From Desulfuromonas sp. DDH964 (GTDB lineage Bacteria > Desulfobacterota > Desulfuromonadia > Desulfuromonadales > DDH964): a stretch of DNA of 64,000 nucleotides. Shown piece after piece: positions 8,174 to 18,088 of the stretch (positions are counted from its first letter, which is position 1; every line of letters begins with the position of its first letter). Below the pieces are notes generated by a model. That model had not been told where the DNA came from. It saw only the letters and a program-made list of their open reading frames with translations, and did not search any database. Made by a program: the position numbers and the translations under genes. The stretch spans positions 1,612,001-1,676,000 of the forward strand of contig NZ_CP015080.1 in assembly GCF_001611275.1 (NCBI RefSeq), given 5' to 3'.

Positions 8174-9121
8174 ATGAAAAAAGAAGACATATGGCTCGTC
8201 GGTTGCGGGCAGATGGCAATTGACTACATAAAGGTGCTTGATGCGCTGAAACAGCCGTTAAAGGTTATCGGTCGCGGGGAAAAAGCTGCTGCCCTCTGTG
8301 AAGAGAAAACCGGAAAGGCTGTAATAAGGGGCGGATTAGGCTCTTTTCTCGATGCCAATCCGTTGCCATGCAAATGCGCCATTGTAGCTGTCAATGTCGA
8401 TGCGCTTGCGGAGACAACAATTCAATTAATTAACAGTGGTGTCAAGAACATACTGGTTGAAAAGCCCGCGGGATTGAATCCTTATGAAATTATGGCAGTA
8501 CGAGACGCTGCAATTTCAAAAGGTGCGGATATTTATGTGGCTTACAATCGTCGTTTTTATGCAGCTACTTTGCATGCAAAGAGGATGATAGAGGAAGACG
8601 GCGGGTTGTTGTCGTGTAACTTTGAATTTACCGAATGGGGTCATGTTATTGAAGGGTTGACAAAAGACCCCGGTGTCAAAGAAAAATGGTTTCTCAGCAA
8701 CTCCACGCACGTTGTGGATCTGGCCCTGTATCTCGCAGGCAAACCACAACAGCTAAGCTGCTATACTGCGGGTTCACTGCCATGGCATCCCGCGTCTTCA
8801 GTTTTTGCAGGGGCCGGAATCACAGATAAGGGAGTTCTGTTCTCCTATCAGGCTAATTGGCTGGCCCCCGGGCGATGGGGGGTGGAAGTATTGACGGCTC
8901 ATCACCGGTTGATCTTCCGCCCGATGGAGACATTACAGGTAATGCACAAAGGCTCAGTCAGGATAGATCCGCTGGAAATTGATGATTCACTGGACAAGAC
9001 CTTCAAGCCTGGCCTCTATGAGCAGGTGAGTCGCTTTCTTGCTGGTCGAATCGAGGGGTTTTGTACCCTGGCTGAACAGATTGATCACTGGGGTTATTAT
9101 TGCCGTATGGCAGGGTATTAA
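8174..9121 (+). CDS. Gfo/Idh/MocA family oxidoreductase
   Basis: 315 aa. It starts with a Rossmann motif ([16 protein letters not shown]), carries an intact EKP motif ([11 protein letters not shown], about residues 96-106) and a [15 protein letters not shown] segment matching the histidine region of the family. It starts 12 bp after the previous gene, with ATG at 8174. Two adjacent members of this family inside a leg operon suggest an added oxidation or epimerisation step, perhaps giving a modified legionaminic acid. That is inference; such enzymes act on many sugars. Confidence 0.65.
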   Translation: MKKEDIWLVGCGQMAIDYIKVLDALKQPLKVIGRGEKAAALCEEKTGKAVIRGGLGSFLDANPLPCKCAIVAVNVDALAETTIQLINSGVKNILVEKPAGLNPYEIMAVRDAAISKGADIYVAYNRRFYAATLHAKRMIEEDGGLLSCNFEFTEWGHVIEGLTKDPGVKEKWFLSNSTHVVDLALYLAGKPQQLSCYTAGSLPWHPASSVFAGAGITDKGVLFSYQANWLAPGRWGVEVLTAHHRLIFRPMETLQVMHKGSVRIDPLEIDDSLDKTFKPGLYEQVSRFLAGRIEGFCTLAEQIDHWGYYCRMAGY

Positions 9122-9153
9122 ATATAAATTGTTGGCGCAAAAGGAGCTCTGGA

Positions 9154-9687
9154 ATGAAAGTATTGAAGGTTATATTGAAAAAACCATTTAATTTGATTTT
9201 AAAAATTAAGAAGTTTTTTTGGAAAGCAAAAGTCAGGATTCAGGCGCAACACTGTGGGAAAAGACTTTATATAGGAAGCGCAAGCAGTGTAAATTCAAAA
9301 ACAGTCTTCGGTGATTACTCAAGTACCAATGGAATTACGGTAAAAGGGTATGGGAAGGTATTGATCGGTGATTATCTTCATACTGGTGTAGACTTGCTCA
9401 TACTTACAACCAACCATAATTATAAAAACTCTACGTTGCTACCGTATGATTTGGATGAAGAAGTTAAAGACGTTGTTATCAAGCGTGCCGTGTGGATTGG
9501 GGACAGGGTTATTATAATGGGTGGCGTAACTATTGGTGAGGGTGCGATTATTCAAGCGGGTAGTGTTGTAGTATCAGATATTCCTGATTATGCAATTGCT
9601 GGTGGAAGTCCAGCCAAAGTTTTCAAATATCGGGATATCGATCATTATAAAAAACTTGCAGAGAGAGATATGTTTTACCGCTACTGA
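9154..9687 (+). CDS. Hexapeptide-repeat acyltransferase (WbbJ/LacA-like)
   Basis: 177 aa from ATG 9154, which has AAGGAG at 9141-9146; an upstream in-frame start would overlap the previous gene without a ribosome site. A basic, hydrophobic N-terminus (residues 1-30) precedes hexapeptide repeats and the LACA-type motif [21 protein letters not shown]. The protein probably O-acetylates a sugar of the repeat unit. This gene begins the AT-rich section of the locus (9.1-12.2 kb), clearly different in composition from the leg genes and from ugd, which suggests separate acquisition. Confidence 0.75.
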   Translation: MKVLKVILKKPFNLILKIKKFFWKAKVRIQAQHCGKRLYIGSASSVNSKTVFGDYSSTNGITVKGYGKVLIGDYLHTGVDLLILTTNHNYKNSTLLPYDLDEEVKDVVIKRAVWIGDRVIIMGGVTIGEGAIIQAGSVVVSDIPDYAIAGGSPAKVFKYRDIDHYKKLAERDMFYRY

Positions 9688-9723
9688 TTTTTGGTATTAT
9701 AAAAATTTTTGAAACATTAAAAT

Positions 9724-10980
9724 ATGAATGTTACCAAAGCAACCAACTCAATTTATGGTCTCTACCTGTCATTTTTAACAATTGCCTGGATGTTTCTCAA
9801 TTTCGGTGGCTCAGGGGCGGATCCCTATACTGGCCAGGGTCTGCGGTGGGTCTTGATAACAGTGCCATTGCTTTTTATCATATTTATATTCACATTAGTT
9901 CGGCTTATGCAGTTTTCTTTTGACAATAATTTAACACAAATTTTTTTGCTTTTATATATTTTGTGTATTATCCCAGGTTCTGCGATTCATTCAGACCTGA
10001 AACATCTTTCAGAGGTGCTTCGCTGGGCTCTACCACTGTATTTTATAATTCATTTCAGGATTTCCGTTTCATATAAATTGCTGAATTTTTTATATATATT
10101 GTCAGTCATTGTCGTTGTATTAAATTACAATAGCGGTGTATCCGACTATGGATATCTTCCGGGTCAAACTACTGTTAATCTTCATCAGGGCATGTGGTGG
10201 CGAGTCTCTCTTTGGTTGTACAAGACACCACCTTATTCTGCAGCGTTCTCAATAGCCATATTGTTGGTAAATTTTTTTTATAATAAAAAAAATTCTAGGT
10301 ATTTTTTTTATATATTAAGTACATATTTCATAATTTTAAGTGGAAGCAGAACTTCGTACCTTATATTGATTTTTACAGTAATATTTTTATTTTTAAAAGC
10401 AAGGGTAAGGTTTGGATGTCGGCCGACGTATTTGATTTTTCCAATTATTGTATTTTCTACTATATTCTTACTTCAAGTTTATTCAGAAAATATCGGTTTT
10501 TCAACAGGAAGTGAATTTATAAATAGCGCCATCACCCGAAGTGTTGATGGTAGCGCCAATTTAACTCTCAATTCTAGACTGCTTATCATTGCAGAACATT
10601 ATAGATTGCTGCTTGATTCAGATGTTTTTCCCTTTTTAGGGATTGGATCAAAGGTGAATGACTCGCCCAACTGGACTGTTAACGGTGGGTTTTTTGGCGG
10701 TACGGCAGATTCATTTATTTCGCATCTTATGGTCAGGGACGGAATTGCATTTATATTTTTATGGTTAGGTTTTTGTTTTTTCTTGGTCAGTCTTTTAAAA
10801 GAAAAAAATGTTTTTGGTTATATGGTTGCCGTCATATTAATGATATTTTTAGTAGCTTATGGGGCATGGTTGAATTTTTCAAATCCTGTTTTTCTTATGT
10901 ATTGTGGGATGTTTTTTATTCGCCAAGATTTTTCTCGTGATTACAGTGCAAATTGTATAAAGAGGAGGGCGCACTATTGA
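9724..10980 (+). CDS. wzy: O-antigen/capsule polymerase (Wzy-like)
   Basis: 418 aa, very hydrophobic, with roughly ten to twelve membrane segments by eye and one larger hydrophilic loop in the second half (about residues 260-330). The ILSGSRTSYLIL segment before that loop resembles the conserved patch of Wzy/O-antigen ligase proteins. Wzy proteins are poorly conserved, so the call rests on topology and on its place next to wzx. WaaL ligase is the main alternative. It overlaps wzx by 4 bp (TTGA). Confidence 0.65.
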   Translation: MNVTKATNSIYGLYLSFLTIAWMFLNFGGSGADPYTGQGLRWVLITVPLLFIIFIFTLVRLMQFSFDNNLTQIFLLLYILCIIPGSAIHSDLKHLSEVLRWALPLYFIIHFRISVSYKLLNFLYILSVIVVVLNYNSGVSDYGYLPGQTTVNLHQGMWWRVSLWLYKTPPYSAAFSIAILLVNFFYNKKNSRYFFYILSTYFIILSGSRTSYLILIFTVIFLFLKARVRFGCRPTYLIFPIIVFSTIFLLQVYSENIGFSTGSEFINSAITRSVDGSANLTLNSRLLIIAEHYRLLLDSDVFPFLGIGSKVNDSPNWTVNGGFFGGTADSFISHLMVRDGIAFIFLWLGFCFFLVSLLKEKNVFGYMVAVILMIFLVAYGAWLNFSNPVFLMYCGMFFIRQDFSRDYSANCIKRRAHY

Positions 10981-12245
10981 AGGGTTTTTCTTTAACCGCC
11001 TTTATTGCGATCACGGGATCTGCTTTTCCCTTTTTATTGCTCCCGATTTTAACTCGAGCATTGACCAAGGAACAGTATGGTGAACTTGTTGTTATTGAAC
11101 TTTGTCTCGCGATTCTTACCACTTTAATTCATTTTTCAATTTCAGGAAGTACTGTTGAGTATTATAAAATGGATGAAGAATCGCTCAAAAATTATCTTTC
11201 CATGTCGCTCTACCTCTCATTTTTTTCCTTCATTATACTTCAAGTTTTTGTTTTAACTTTTGGCGATATAATTTATAAAAATTTCCAGGTTAGTAAGATG
11301 TGGTTGGCTGTCATCCCTTTGATGGCATTCATGAATGTTTCAACAAAATTACAAAATATTCTTCATGTTTGTAAAAGGAACCATTTGTCTTATGCAATTT
11401 TTTTATTAGCACCTAATGCCTTAATTTTTATAAGTACAATTATTTTTCTTTATATTTTTGGTTTAGGTTACGAGGCTAAGCTTTATTCAATTCTTATATC
11501 GTTTTTTTTATTTGGAATAAGTTCATTTTTTTTACTTTTTAAAGCGGGTTTTATTTCGTTTGACTTCAAAAAAAAATATCTACCAATAAATCTCAGTTTT
11601 ACCATTCCCCTATTAATTCACAGTCTGGTTGCTAGTTTGTATTTCAGTGCTGATCGGCTTTTTTTATCAAAAATGATTGGAAATAATGCTGTTGCTATAT
11701 ACGCTGCAGGTTTTCAAGTTGCGGCCGTGATGTCTGTCTTGCAACACGCATTTTCCACGCCGTGGCACCCCTTGGTAATGGAATTGCTCAGTGAAAAAAG
11801 TGTTGAAAAATATGGGAAAAAACATGTCTTTACCAAACTGATTAAAAATACGATTTTATCTAGCATGATAATGGTTTTTATAGCGGTATTTCTAATTATA
11901 GTTGTTTACTATTTCATTAACATAATACTTCCCCATAGTTATGAGGAATCAAAAGGTGTTTCTATAATTATTATTATTTCATATTGTATTTTAGGGTTTT
12001 ATAAAATTGTTTCGCCTATTTTATGGTATTACAATCGTACATCTACCTTATCAAGGATAACAATTTTTGTATTTTTTGTTAATATGTTATTTAATTATAT
12101 TTTGATATCAAAATATAACGTAATGGGTGCATGCTATGCCACATTAATAAGTGTATCAATTCAGTTTATACTAACAACGATTATTTCTTGTAATATTTTA
12201 TATAATGACTTCGTCCTTTTTGAAAAAAATAAATCCATGAAATAG
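10977..12245 (+). CDS. wzx: Polysaccharide flippase (Wzx)
   Basis: About 422 aa with some twelve membrane segments, matching the Wzx/MATE-like polysaccharide transporter fold. The N-terminal [19 protein letters not shown] and [15 protein letters not shown] segments are typical of Wzx proteins. An upstream in-frame TTG at 10953 also exists. I prefer the TTG at 10977 because AGAGGAGGG (10961-10969) lies 7 nt before it and it overlaps the wzy stop (TTGA). It should move the undecaprenyl-linked repeat unit across the inner membrane. It is strongly AT-rich. Confidence 0.8.
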   Translation: MKGFSLTAFIAITGSAFPFLLLPILTRALTKEQYGELVVIELCLAILTTLIHFSISGSTVEYYKMDEESLKNYLSMSLYLSFFSFIILQVFVLTFGDIIYKNFQVSKMWLAVIPLMAFMNVSTKLQNILHVCKRNHLSYAIFLLAPNALIFISTIIFLYIFGLGYEAKLYSILISFFLFGISSFFLLFKAGFISFDFKKKYLPINLSFTIPLLIHSLVASLYFSADRLFLSKMIGNNAVAIYAAGFQVAAVMSVLQHAFSTPWHPLVMELLSEKSVEKYGKKHVFTKLIKNTILSSMIMVFIAVFLIIVVYYFINIILPHSYEESKGVSIIIIISYCILGFYKIVSPILWYYNRTSTLSRITIFVFFVNMLFNYILISKYNVMGACYATLISVSIQFILTTIISCNILYNDFVLFEKNKSMK

Positions 12246-12273
12246 TTCATTAACGAATCACGGAGTCCCAATT

Positions 12274-13611
12274 ATGTATCTTACCGTTATCGGAATCGGC
12301 TACGTCGGCCTGGTTACCGGCACCTGTTTTGCCGAAATGGGCAACTTCGTCACCTGCGTCGATGTCGATGCCCGCAAGGTCGAGCGTCTCCAGCAGGGAG
12401 AGATCCCGATCTACGAACCGGGGTTGGAGCCGCTGGTCCGCTCCAACGTCGAGGCGGGGCGGCTGCAGTTCACCACCAGCCTCGCCGCGGCGATGACCGA
12501 AGCCAACGTCTACTTTATCGCCGTCGGCACGCCGCCCGGCGAGGACGGCTCGGCCGACCTCCAGTACGTGCTGGCGGTGGCCCGGGAGATCGGGCGGAAC
12601 CTCGCGGGTTATGCGGTGATCGTCGACAAGTCGACGGTGCCGGTCGGGACCGCTGACAAGGTGCGCGCAGCGATCCGCGAGGAGTTGGAGCGGCGCGGCG
12701 TCGCTATCGACTTCGATGTCGTCAGCAACCCCGAGTTCCTCAAGGAAGGGGCGGCGGTGGAGGACTTCATGCGTCCCGATCGCATCGTTGTCGGCACCGA
12801 CTCGAAGGCGGCGCGGGAGATCATGCACACCCTCTACGCCGACTTCTCCCGCAACCACGACCGCATCCTCTTCATGGGGGTGCGCGACGCCGAAATGACC
12901 AAGTATGCCGCCAACGCCATGCTCGCCACCAAGATCTCCTTCATGAACGAGGTCGCTGCCCTCTGCGATCGCTACGAGGTCGACGTCGAGCAGGTGCGCC
13001 TCGGCATCGGCTCGGACAGCCGCATCGGCTACTCCTTCATCTATCCCGGCTGCGGCTATGGCGGCTCCTGTTTTCCCAAGGACGTCAAGGCGCTGATCCA
13101 CATGGCGGAAGCCTCGGCCCTCGAACCGATGGTTCTCGGCGCTGTCCACCGCCGCAACGAGGCGCAGAAGGATGTCCTTTTCGCCAAGATCAGTGACCGC
13201 TGCGGCAGCGACCTCTCCGGTCTCAACTTCGGGCTCTGGGGCCTCGCCTTCAAGCCGGGGACCGATGACATGCGCGAGGCGCCGGCGGTGGTCCTCCTCC
13301 ACCAGCTGATCGGTGCCGGCGCCAAGGTGCGCGCCTACGATCCCGAGGCCCGCGAAGTCGCCCGCGAGGAGCTCCCCGCGGCCTGGTTCGAGAGTGGGGC
13401 GCTGACCCTGGCGGAACACCAGTACGACGCTCTTACGGGATGTGATGCGATGATTCTGGTGACCGAGTGGAAGCCCTTCCGCCACCCCGACTTCGCTGCG
13501 ATCAAGCGCCTGCTGAAGAACCCGCTGATCTTCGACGGGCGCAATCAGTATGACCCGAAGAAGCTGAAAGAGGAAGGGTTTGAGTATTTTGGGATCGGAA
13601 GGAGAAGTTAA
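12274..13611 (+). CDS. ugd: UDP-glucose 6-dehydrogenase
   Basis: 445 aa, full length for the family. The N-terminal NAD domain begins [18 protein letters not shown]. The active-site cysteine lies in [18 protein letters not shown]. The C-terminal UDP-binding domain has [15 protein letters not shown]. It oxidises UDP-glucose to UDP-glucuronate, a precursor for acidic polysaccharides. CGGAG lies upstream of the ATG. The gene is GC-rich, in sharp contrast to the AT-rich wzx that ends 28 bp before, so the boundary is a composition junction. The long ORF on the other strand is a codon-bias shadow. Confidence 0.95.
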   Translation: MYLTVIGIGYVGLVTGTCFAEMGNFVTCVDVDARKVERLQQGEIPIYEPGLEPLVRSNVEAGRLQFTTSLAAAMTEANVYFIAVGTPPGEDGSADLQYVLAVAREIGRNLAGYAVIVDKSTVPVGTADKVRAAIREELERRGVAIDFDVVSNPEFLKEGAAVEDFMRPDRIVVGTDSKAAREIMHTLYADFSRNHDRILFMGVRDAEMTKYAANAMLATKISFMNEVAALCDRYEVDVEQVRLGIGSDSRIGYSFIYPGCGYGGSCFPKDVKALIHMAEASALEPMVLGAVHRRNEAQKDVLFAKISDRCGSDLSGLNFGLWGLAFKPGTDDMREAPAVVLLHQLIGAGAKVRAYDPEAREVAREELPAAWFESGALTLAEHQYDALTGCDAMILVTEWKPFRHPDFAAIKRLLKNPLIFDGRNQYDPKKLKEEGFEYFGIGRRS

Positions 13612-13879
13612 AAAATAAGGAACGGAGCTTGAAATTGCTTCTTTATTTTTTTATGATTAACCAAGGTACCAAAAACCTAAATATTCACTCAGTAGTGTCC
13701 CAACGTTGTCTTGAGTGAATTTCTCAACTATTGGTTTTCAATTAGTTTTTTATACAAAATCCTGAATCAGTGAGGTGGCAGCTCGCACCTCTGATTTTTA
13801 CCTCGCGAGGTCATTTTCGCGAGTGATTTTGAGTCTCACACCGTCCGTCCGGGTTGTTTTCCCGGATCGGCGGAGCTGT
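13612..13879. other. Intergenic stretch with IS-like scars
   Basis: No gene is seen. It contains CAGTAGTGTCCC near 13691, which resembles the end of the IS4 element at 52828 (CAGTAGTGTCCGG) and may be a scar of a relative. There is also a CTCGCGAG-type palindromic patch near 13802. Confidence 0.35.
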
Positions 13880-15422
13880 TCTTTGACAATTCAGCTGATT
13901 TTTACATGGTGCGGCCTCTCTGTGTCTGTTTCAGGGCGAGCGATGGCGACCCCAACCTGATGGTGGGGTTATTCCGTGCCCTGATTGTCTCGGTTCCGGT
14001 CAGCCATAAGCGAACCGTCGATAGGTTCTGCTGAAAGCGTCATACTGATCATGCGCATGCCGACTGAAGCGCAACGTCAGGGCGTGTGCGTGGCAGATGA
14101 AGCGCCCGGCGAAGTAGACCAGGTCCTGAATCACCGTCTTGAGCCGGCGGCGTTGTTTGGCCCGCCGACGCTGCTTGCCGGTCATCAGGCCGACCTGGCC
14201 CACAGCCCGCAGAATGTTGTAGGCCAGCCCGGCACAGTGCATGACCAGGGTGTTGGTGGCGAACTTGCCTGACGGCAGACGTTCCAGATCCATATCGCTT
14301 TTAAGCTCGGAGTGATACTGCTCGCACAGGGCGTGTCCCTTGTACAGTTCGATCACCTTGTCCTTGGCGCTTGAGAGGCTGGTCCACCAGCCCTCGATTT
14401 CAATGTCCGGGACCAGCAGCGGGGTGCCGTCTTTTTCGAAATAGCGTTCCGTGGCCCGCAGCACACGGCGGACCTTGAGAGTCTGGTACTTGCCATCCTC
14501 ATCCTTGAAGGCGCGCTCGACCGTTTCCGTCATGATGGCGATGCGGCCTTTTTTGTCCTGCTTGATCATCTTGCCGTGGGCAAAGACCTCGCTGGCTCTG
14601 GCCGGCACGTCGGTCCCTCGGGGATTCCACTTGACGATGAAGTCGACCTTCTCTTCCTTGAGAGCCACCAGAGTCGCAATGGCATCGTGGGCGCTGTCCA
14701 GTCGCACCAGCAGGGGAGCTTCGGTCAACTGCCGGCTTTTGTGAATCGCCCGCAGCAAAAAGGGGACAAAGCCCTCCTGGGCATGCTGGGACCCGGGACG
14801 GTGCTCGATCTCCAGACACCACCCCTCCAGCCCCAACCAGGCGGCGATCGGGGCGAAGCCGTGGAACTTGCGGTAGGTCCAGGAGGCCCCCTCTTTCTTG
14901 GTGTTGGAGTTGTCCTGGGTGAAGACGTCCAGATCCAGCGGCATGTGCCCGGTCTCAAGCGTCGAGAACTCGGCCTTGGCTTTTTTGAGAAACTCAACCG
15001 TACAGAAGTCGACAATGCGCATCGTCGCCTCGGCGACGGCATCCATTCGCTGACGCAGGGTCTCCGGTGACGGGACCTTGTTGACGCCGAGGGCCGCAGC
15101 GAAAAACTCGTCATCCTCGAAAAAAGGCCGGATCGCCTCGAAGTCGCTCTTGCCCTGGCAGAGCAGGCCGAGATAGCAACGCAGCACATCGGCCGTGGCA
15201 ATGCCCTTGCAGGGGGCCGCCTTGGCGACCCGCGCGTTCAACGACGTGAACCTGTTGACCGCCAGGCCGACCAGGGCCACGCCGGACTGGGAGGTGTAGA
15301 ATTCGCTGTCGGACTGCTCGATGTTGAACCGCGGAAACGTCACGAAAAAATCTCCTTGGGTGAAGTTTGAGGCGGCTCTATAATAGCAGAAAAGATCAAC
15401 AAAATCAGCTAATTGTCAAAGA
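13880..15422 (-). mobile_element. IS1380-family insertion sequence
   Basis: Complete element with one transposase gene. Terminal inverted repeats are readable: TCTTTGACAATTCAGCTGAT at the left (from 13880) and its near complement at the right (15401-15422; one base shorter after GACAATT). I could not find a convincing 4-bp target duplication, so the outer ends may be off by a few bases. Confidence 0.75.
14000..15343 (-). CDS. IS1380-family transposase
   Basis: 447 aa, intact. Recognised by the N-terminal MTFPRFNIEQSDSEFYTS, the LDLDVFTQDNSNTKKEG segment (first catalytic Asp), LVRLDSAHDA (second Asp) and EQYHSELKSDMDLERLPSG (Glu). It starts at GTG (complement of 15341-15343) with AAGGAG 8 nt before. 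The DDE enzyme cuts and pastes the element. The C-terminus is rich in arginine, as in other members. Only one copy is seen in the window. Confidence 0.9.
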   Translation of the reverse strand: MTFPRFNIEQSDSEFYTSQSGVALVGLAVNRFTSLNARVAKAAPCKGIATADVLRCYLGLLCQGKSDFEAIRPFFEDDEFFAAALGVNKVPSPETLRQRMDAVAEATMRIVDFCTVEFLKKAKAEFSTLETGHMPLDLDVFTQDNSNTKKEGASWTYRKFHGFAPIAAWLGLEGWCLEIEHRPGSQHAQEGFVPFLLRAIHKSRQLTEAPLLVRLDSAHDAIATLVALKEEKVDFIVKWNPRGTDVPARASEVFAHGKMIKQDKKGRIAIMTETVERAFKDEDGKYQTLKVRRVLRATERYFEKDGTPLLVPDIEIEGWWTSLSSAKDKVIELYKGHALCEQYHSELKSDMDLERLPSGKFATNTLVMHCAGLAYNILRAVGQVGLMTGKQRRRAKQRRRLKTVIQDLVYFAGRFICHAHALTLRFSRHAHDQYDAFSRTYRRFAYG

Positions 15423-15546
15423 TAAAACAAGAAATTACGATTGTAAGCTCACTGATTCAGGAAAATGCCTATTGTCGACTTGAAACTTCTTTTGGCTTGG
15501 CGCCATCCTACCTGCGGGTTCAGCACCTTATCGCAGAAGCGGCTTC

Positions 15547-15940
15547 ATGTACTCAGGCAAACTGGTTTTCTCCCAAGTCATTGACCACCTTCCCCTGCAC
15601 ACCTTTCGGCAATGCGTGAAGCGCTACCGGGGGAACCACAAGGTCAAGCAGTTCACCTGTCTCGACCAGTTTCTTTGCATGGCCTTTGCGCAACTGACCT
15701 ACCGCGAGAGTCTGTGAGATATCGAAGCCTGCCTGCGTGCGCAGAGCAACAAGCTCTATCACATGGGCATTCGCAGCCAGATTGCACGGGATACGTTGGC
15801 CAATGCCAACAGCGTCCGCGACTGGAGTATCTACGCCGACTTGGCTCAGAGTCTTATCCCGGTAGCACGCAAACTGTACTTGGACGAGGACTTCGGCTTG
15901 GAACTCGACCAGACTGTTTATACTCTGGATGCCACGACCA
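15547..15940 (+). pseudogene. N-terminal fragment of an IS4-family (DUF4372-type) transposase
   Basis: The frame from ATG 15547 reads like the start of an IS4-type transposase (KLVFSQVIDHLPLHTFRQC, then AFAQLTYRES). It is broken by an in-frame TGA at 15717-15719 where the family has arginine, so CGA to TGA is likely. It continues (DIEACLRAQSNKLYHMGIR) to LDATTID, the first catalytic Asp. There it fuses to an IS3 fragment at about 15940. The catalytic core and C-terminus are gone. It cannot be functional. Confidence 0.75.
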
Positions 15941-16568
15941 TCGACAACCCCGGCATCCTGTCTATCCCTATCTGCTGCGGGGAATGACCATCGATCGCCC
16001 CAACCAGGTCTGGGCGACGGACATCACCTACATCCCCATGGCACGCGGCCACCTATTCCTGGTTGCCATCATGGACTGGGCGACCCGCAAGGTGCTGTCC
16101 TGGCGGCTGTCCAATACCCTCGGCACCCATTTTTGTGTCGAGGCGCTCAAAGAAGCACTGCTCAAATACGGCGCCCCTGAAATCTTCAATTCTGACCAGG
16201 GCGGCCAATTCACCAGCGAAGCCTTCACCTCGGTCCTGAAGGCCTGGAACATTAGGATCAGCATGGACGGCAAGGGCCGGTTCAAGGACAACATCTTTAT
16301 CGAGCGCCTCTGGCGCACCCTGAAGTGCGAAAGAATCTACCTCAAAGCTTACGAAGCCGGCGCCGAACTCTCCCGGGATCTGGCGGTCTGGTTCAACTTC
16401 TACAATGAGAAGCGCAAGCATTCCGCGCTTGACAAGCAGACCCCCAATGAGGCTTATGAACAGGGACTGCAACAACTCAACCCGGCCGCCTGAGGCTGGA
16501 AATTCCACAGCTTTTGGGGCATTGCTTATTTCACCCCTCAGGCTGTCTCACGATTCAGGACCACCTCA
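15941..16568 (+). pseudogene. IS3-family orfB fragment (C-terminal integrase core)
   Basis: From about 15941 the frame ending at TGA 16491-16493 reads an IS3 OrfB rve domain: DRPNQVWATDITYIPM (first Asp), EIFNSDQGGQFTS (second Asp) and FKDNIFIERLWRTLK (Glu). The DDE triad is therefore present, but the HTH part and orfA are missing, replaced by the IS4 fragment upstream. The element's right end appears intact: GGACCACCTCA ends at 16568. It sits inside the end of the IS4-like gene read on the other strand. An open reading frame begins earlier in this frame (15612), but its first half is out-of-frame IS4 sequence. Confidence 0.75.
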
Positions 16569-16880
16569 GTTGACATCGGTGGACAGCAGCGCCAGCCACT
16601 TTCTGGTACTGCGATTTCGGACGATGACGATCTTGGCCATGACAGGGTTCCCCTTATCGTCCGTGCCCAGTTCAACGAGAGTCGAGGCAAGAATCTTCGC
16701 CCGCCCGCTGCGTTTGCGGACGCTCTTGTACAGTTCGTTGAGGGTGAGTTCGAACCCCTTGTAGCCGTAGGTGATGGTCTTCATCCCCTTAAGCATGCAG
16801 ACCACCTGCTGCTTTTGTTTGAGCAGCCCGATAATCGTTGCCGGATGTAGCGGAACCGGTTCCTTGGACACAAGTTTAGA

Positions 16881-17750
16881 TTATGCCGCCTGACGGATTT
16901 CGTCGGGCGACCGGAAGCCATTTTTCTCGACTCGCCATTCGCTGTTGTAGAGTTCGACGAAGGTTTTCACGGCCTCGCGAACATCATCGATGGTACGGAA
17001 TATTCGGCCATAGATGGCTTGCTCTTTCAAGGTGCGGTTGAATCGTTCAGCAACTCCGTTGGTCTGTGGTTCGGCAACGAAGGCAAAGCTGGGGGTGATT
17101 CCCCAGAACTTGATCTGGTTCAGAAAATGGTCTGAGAGGTACTGGGTGCCGTGATCCATACGCAGAGACAACCCTCGGGCAATATCTTTCTCTACGCCCC
17201 CATAGATGTTGTCTAACGCCATGGAAAGTGGTTGAAGAGCAGCATAACGGTCGCCGGTCTTGCAAACATGCCAGCCGACACATTCGGCGTTCCAGTGCTC
17301 GACGGCGCTAAAGATCCAGACCCAGCCTTCGTCGAGAGTGAATACGCGGGTGCCATCGGTGCCCCACATTAGATTCGGAGCCATGGTGATGATTTTACCA
17401 TCATGCGCCTTGGCTGCTTTGGGCCAACCCCGGTGAGGTGACAACAGATGATTCTCGCGCATCAACCGCAGAACCCGCTTGCGTGCGATGCGCACGCCGT
17501 CACAAATCCGCAGCCTGGCCCAGACCTTGCGGTGTCCTTCGCCGGTGAACGGGGACGTGGCCAGATCGTGACGGATCATGGCGAGAAGATCCTCATCACT
17601 GATTGACGGACGTGGGCCACGACGCTTGGGAGTTGATTGCGGAATCTGGCGCGAGGCATGGTAGAACGAGGAGCGAGCCTGCTCCCAAACATTGCAAACC
17701 CGCTGGACGCCGTAGGCCTTTTCAGCGCCTGGGGAGATCGTTTGGCTCAT
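16881..17750 (-). CDS. IS3-type transposase OrfB
   Basis: 289 aa. It contains an HTH_21-like stretch (GPRPSISDEDLLAMIRHD, GHRKVWARLR) and an rve integrase core: GTDGTRVFT (first Asp), LRMDHGTQYLSDHF (second Asp), TNGVAERFNRTLKEQ (Glu). All three acidic residues are present. Its start overlaps the orfA stop by 4 bp (ATGA), so it is made by coupling or frameshifting after orfA. The protein is identical to the copy at 56374-57243. Confidence 0.85.
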   Translation of the reverse strand: MSQTISPGAEKAYGVQRVCNVWEQARSSFYHASRQIPQSTPKRRGPRPSISDEDLLAMIRHDLATSPFTGEGHRKVWARLRICDGVRIARKRVLRLMRENHLLSPHRGWPKAAKAHDGKIITMAPNLMWGTDGTRVFTLDEGWVWIFSAVEHWNAECVGWHVCKTGDRYAALQPLSMALDNIYGGVEKDIARGLSLRMDHGTQYLSDHFLNQIKFWGITPSFAFVAEPQTNGVAERFNRTLKEQAIYGRIFRTIDDVREAVKTFVELYNSEWRVEKNGFRSPDEIRQAA

Positions 17751-18088
17751 TTCGACGACCTCCGTTTGGCTAAAGGGCCGGGTTTTTTAACCCGTTCCCA
17801 AAGTAGTTCGTTTTCCATGGTCAATTCGCCGATCCGGCGCATGGCCTGGTTGAGTTCCGCTTGAGTCGGATCGTTCTGACGTTGTTTCAACGACTCATCG
17901 ATTCCGGTCAGCGCTTTCTCTCGCCACTGCTCCAGGCGGTAGATTTCGATGCTCAACTCGCGGGACAGAGCATCAACCGATTCGCCCCGCAGCAAGCGCA
18001 GAACCACTTCACGCTTGCGGGCAGCGCTCCAACGTTGCCCTTCGGCCAAAGGCCCAGTGACTGTTTCGTTCTTGTTGTTTGTTGTCAT
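17747..18088 (-). CDS. IS3-type OrfA (helix-turn-helix protein)
   Basis: 113 aa. The N-terminal half (RWSAARKREVVLRLLRGES then VDALSRELSIEIYRLEQW) is a transposase_8-type HTH that binds the element ends. A leucine-rich coiled region follows (RRIGELTMENELLWERVK). It is identical to the copy at 57240-57581. AAGGAGATT lies upstream of the ATG. Confidence 0.8.
   Translation of the reverse strand: MTTNNKNETVTGPLAEGQRWSAARKREVVLRLLRGESVDALSRELSIEIYRLEQWREKALTGIDESLKQRQNDPTQAELNQAMRRIGELTMENELLWERVKKPGPLAKRRSSK

Noticed and set aside
12250..13485. 411-aa ORF antisense to ugd
   Set aside because: Codon-bias shadow of ugd; no recognisable domain.
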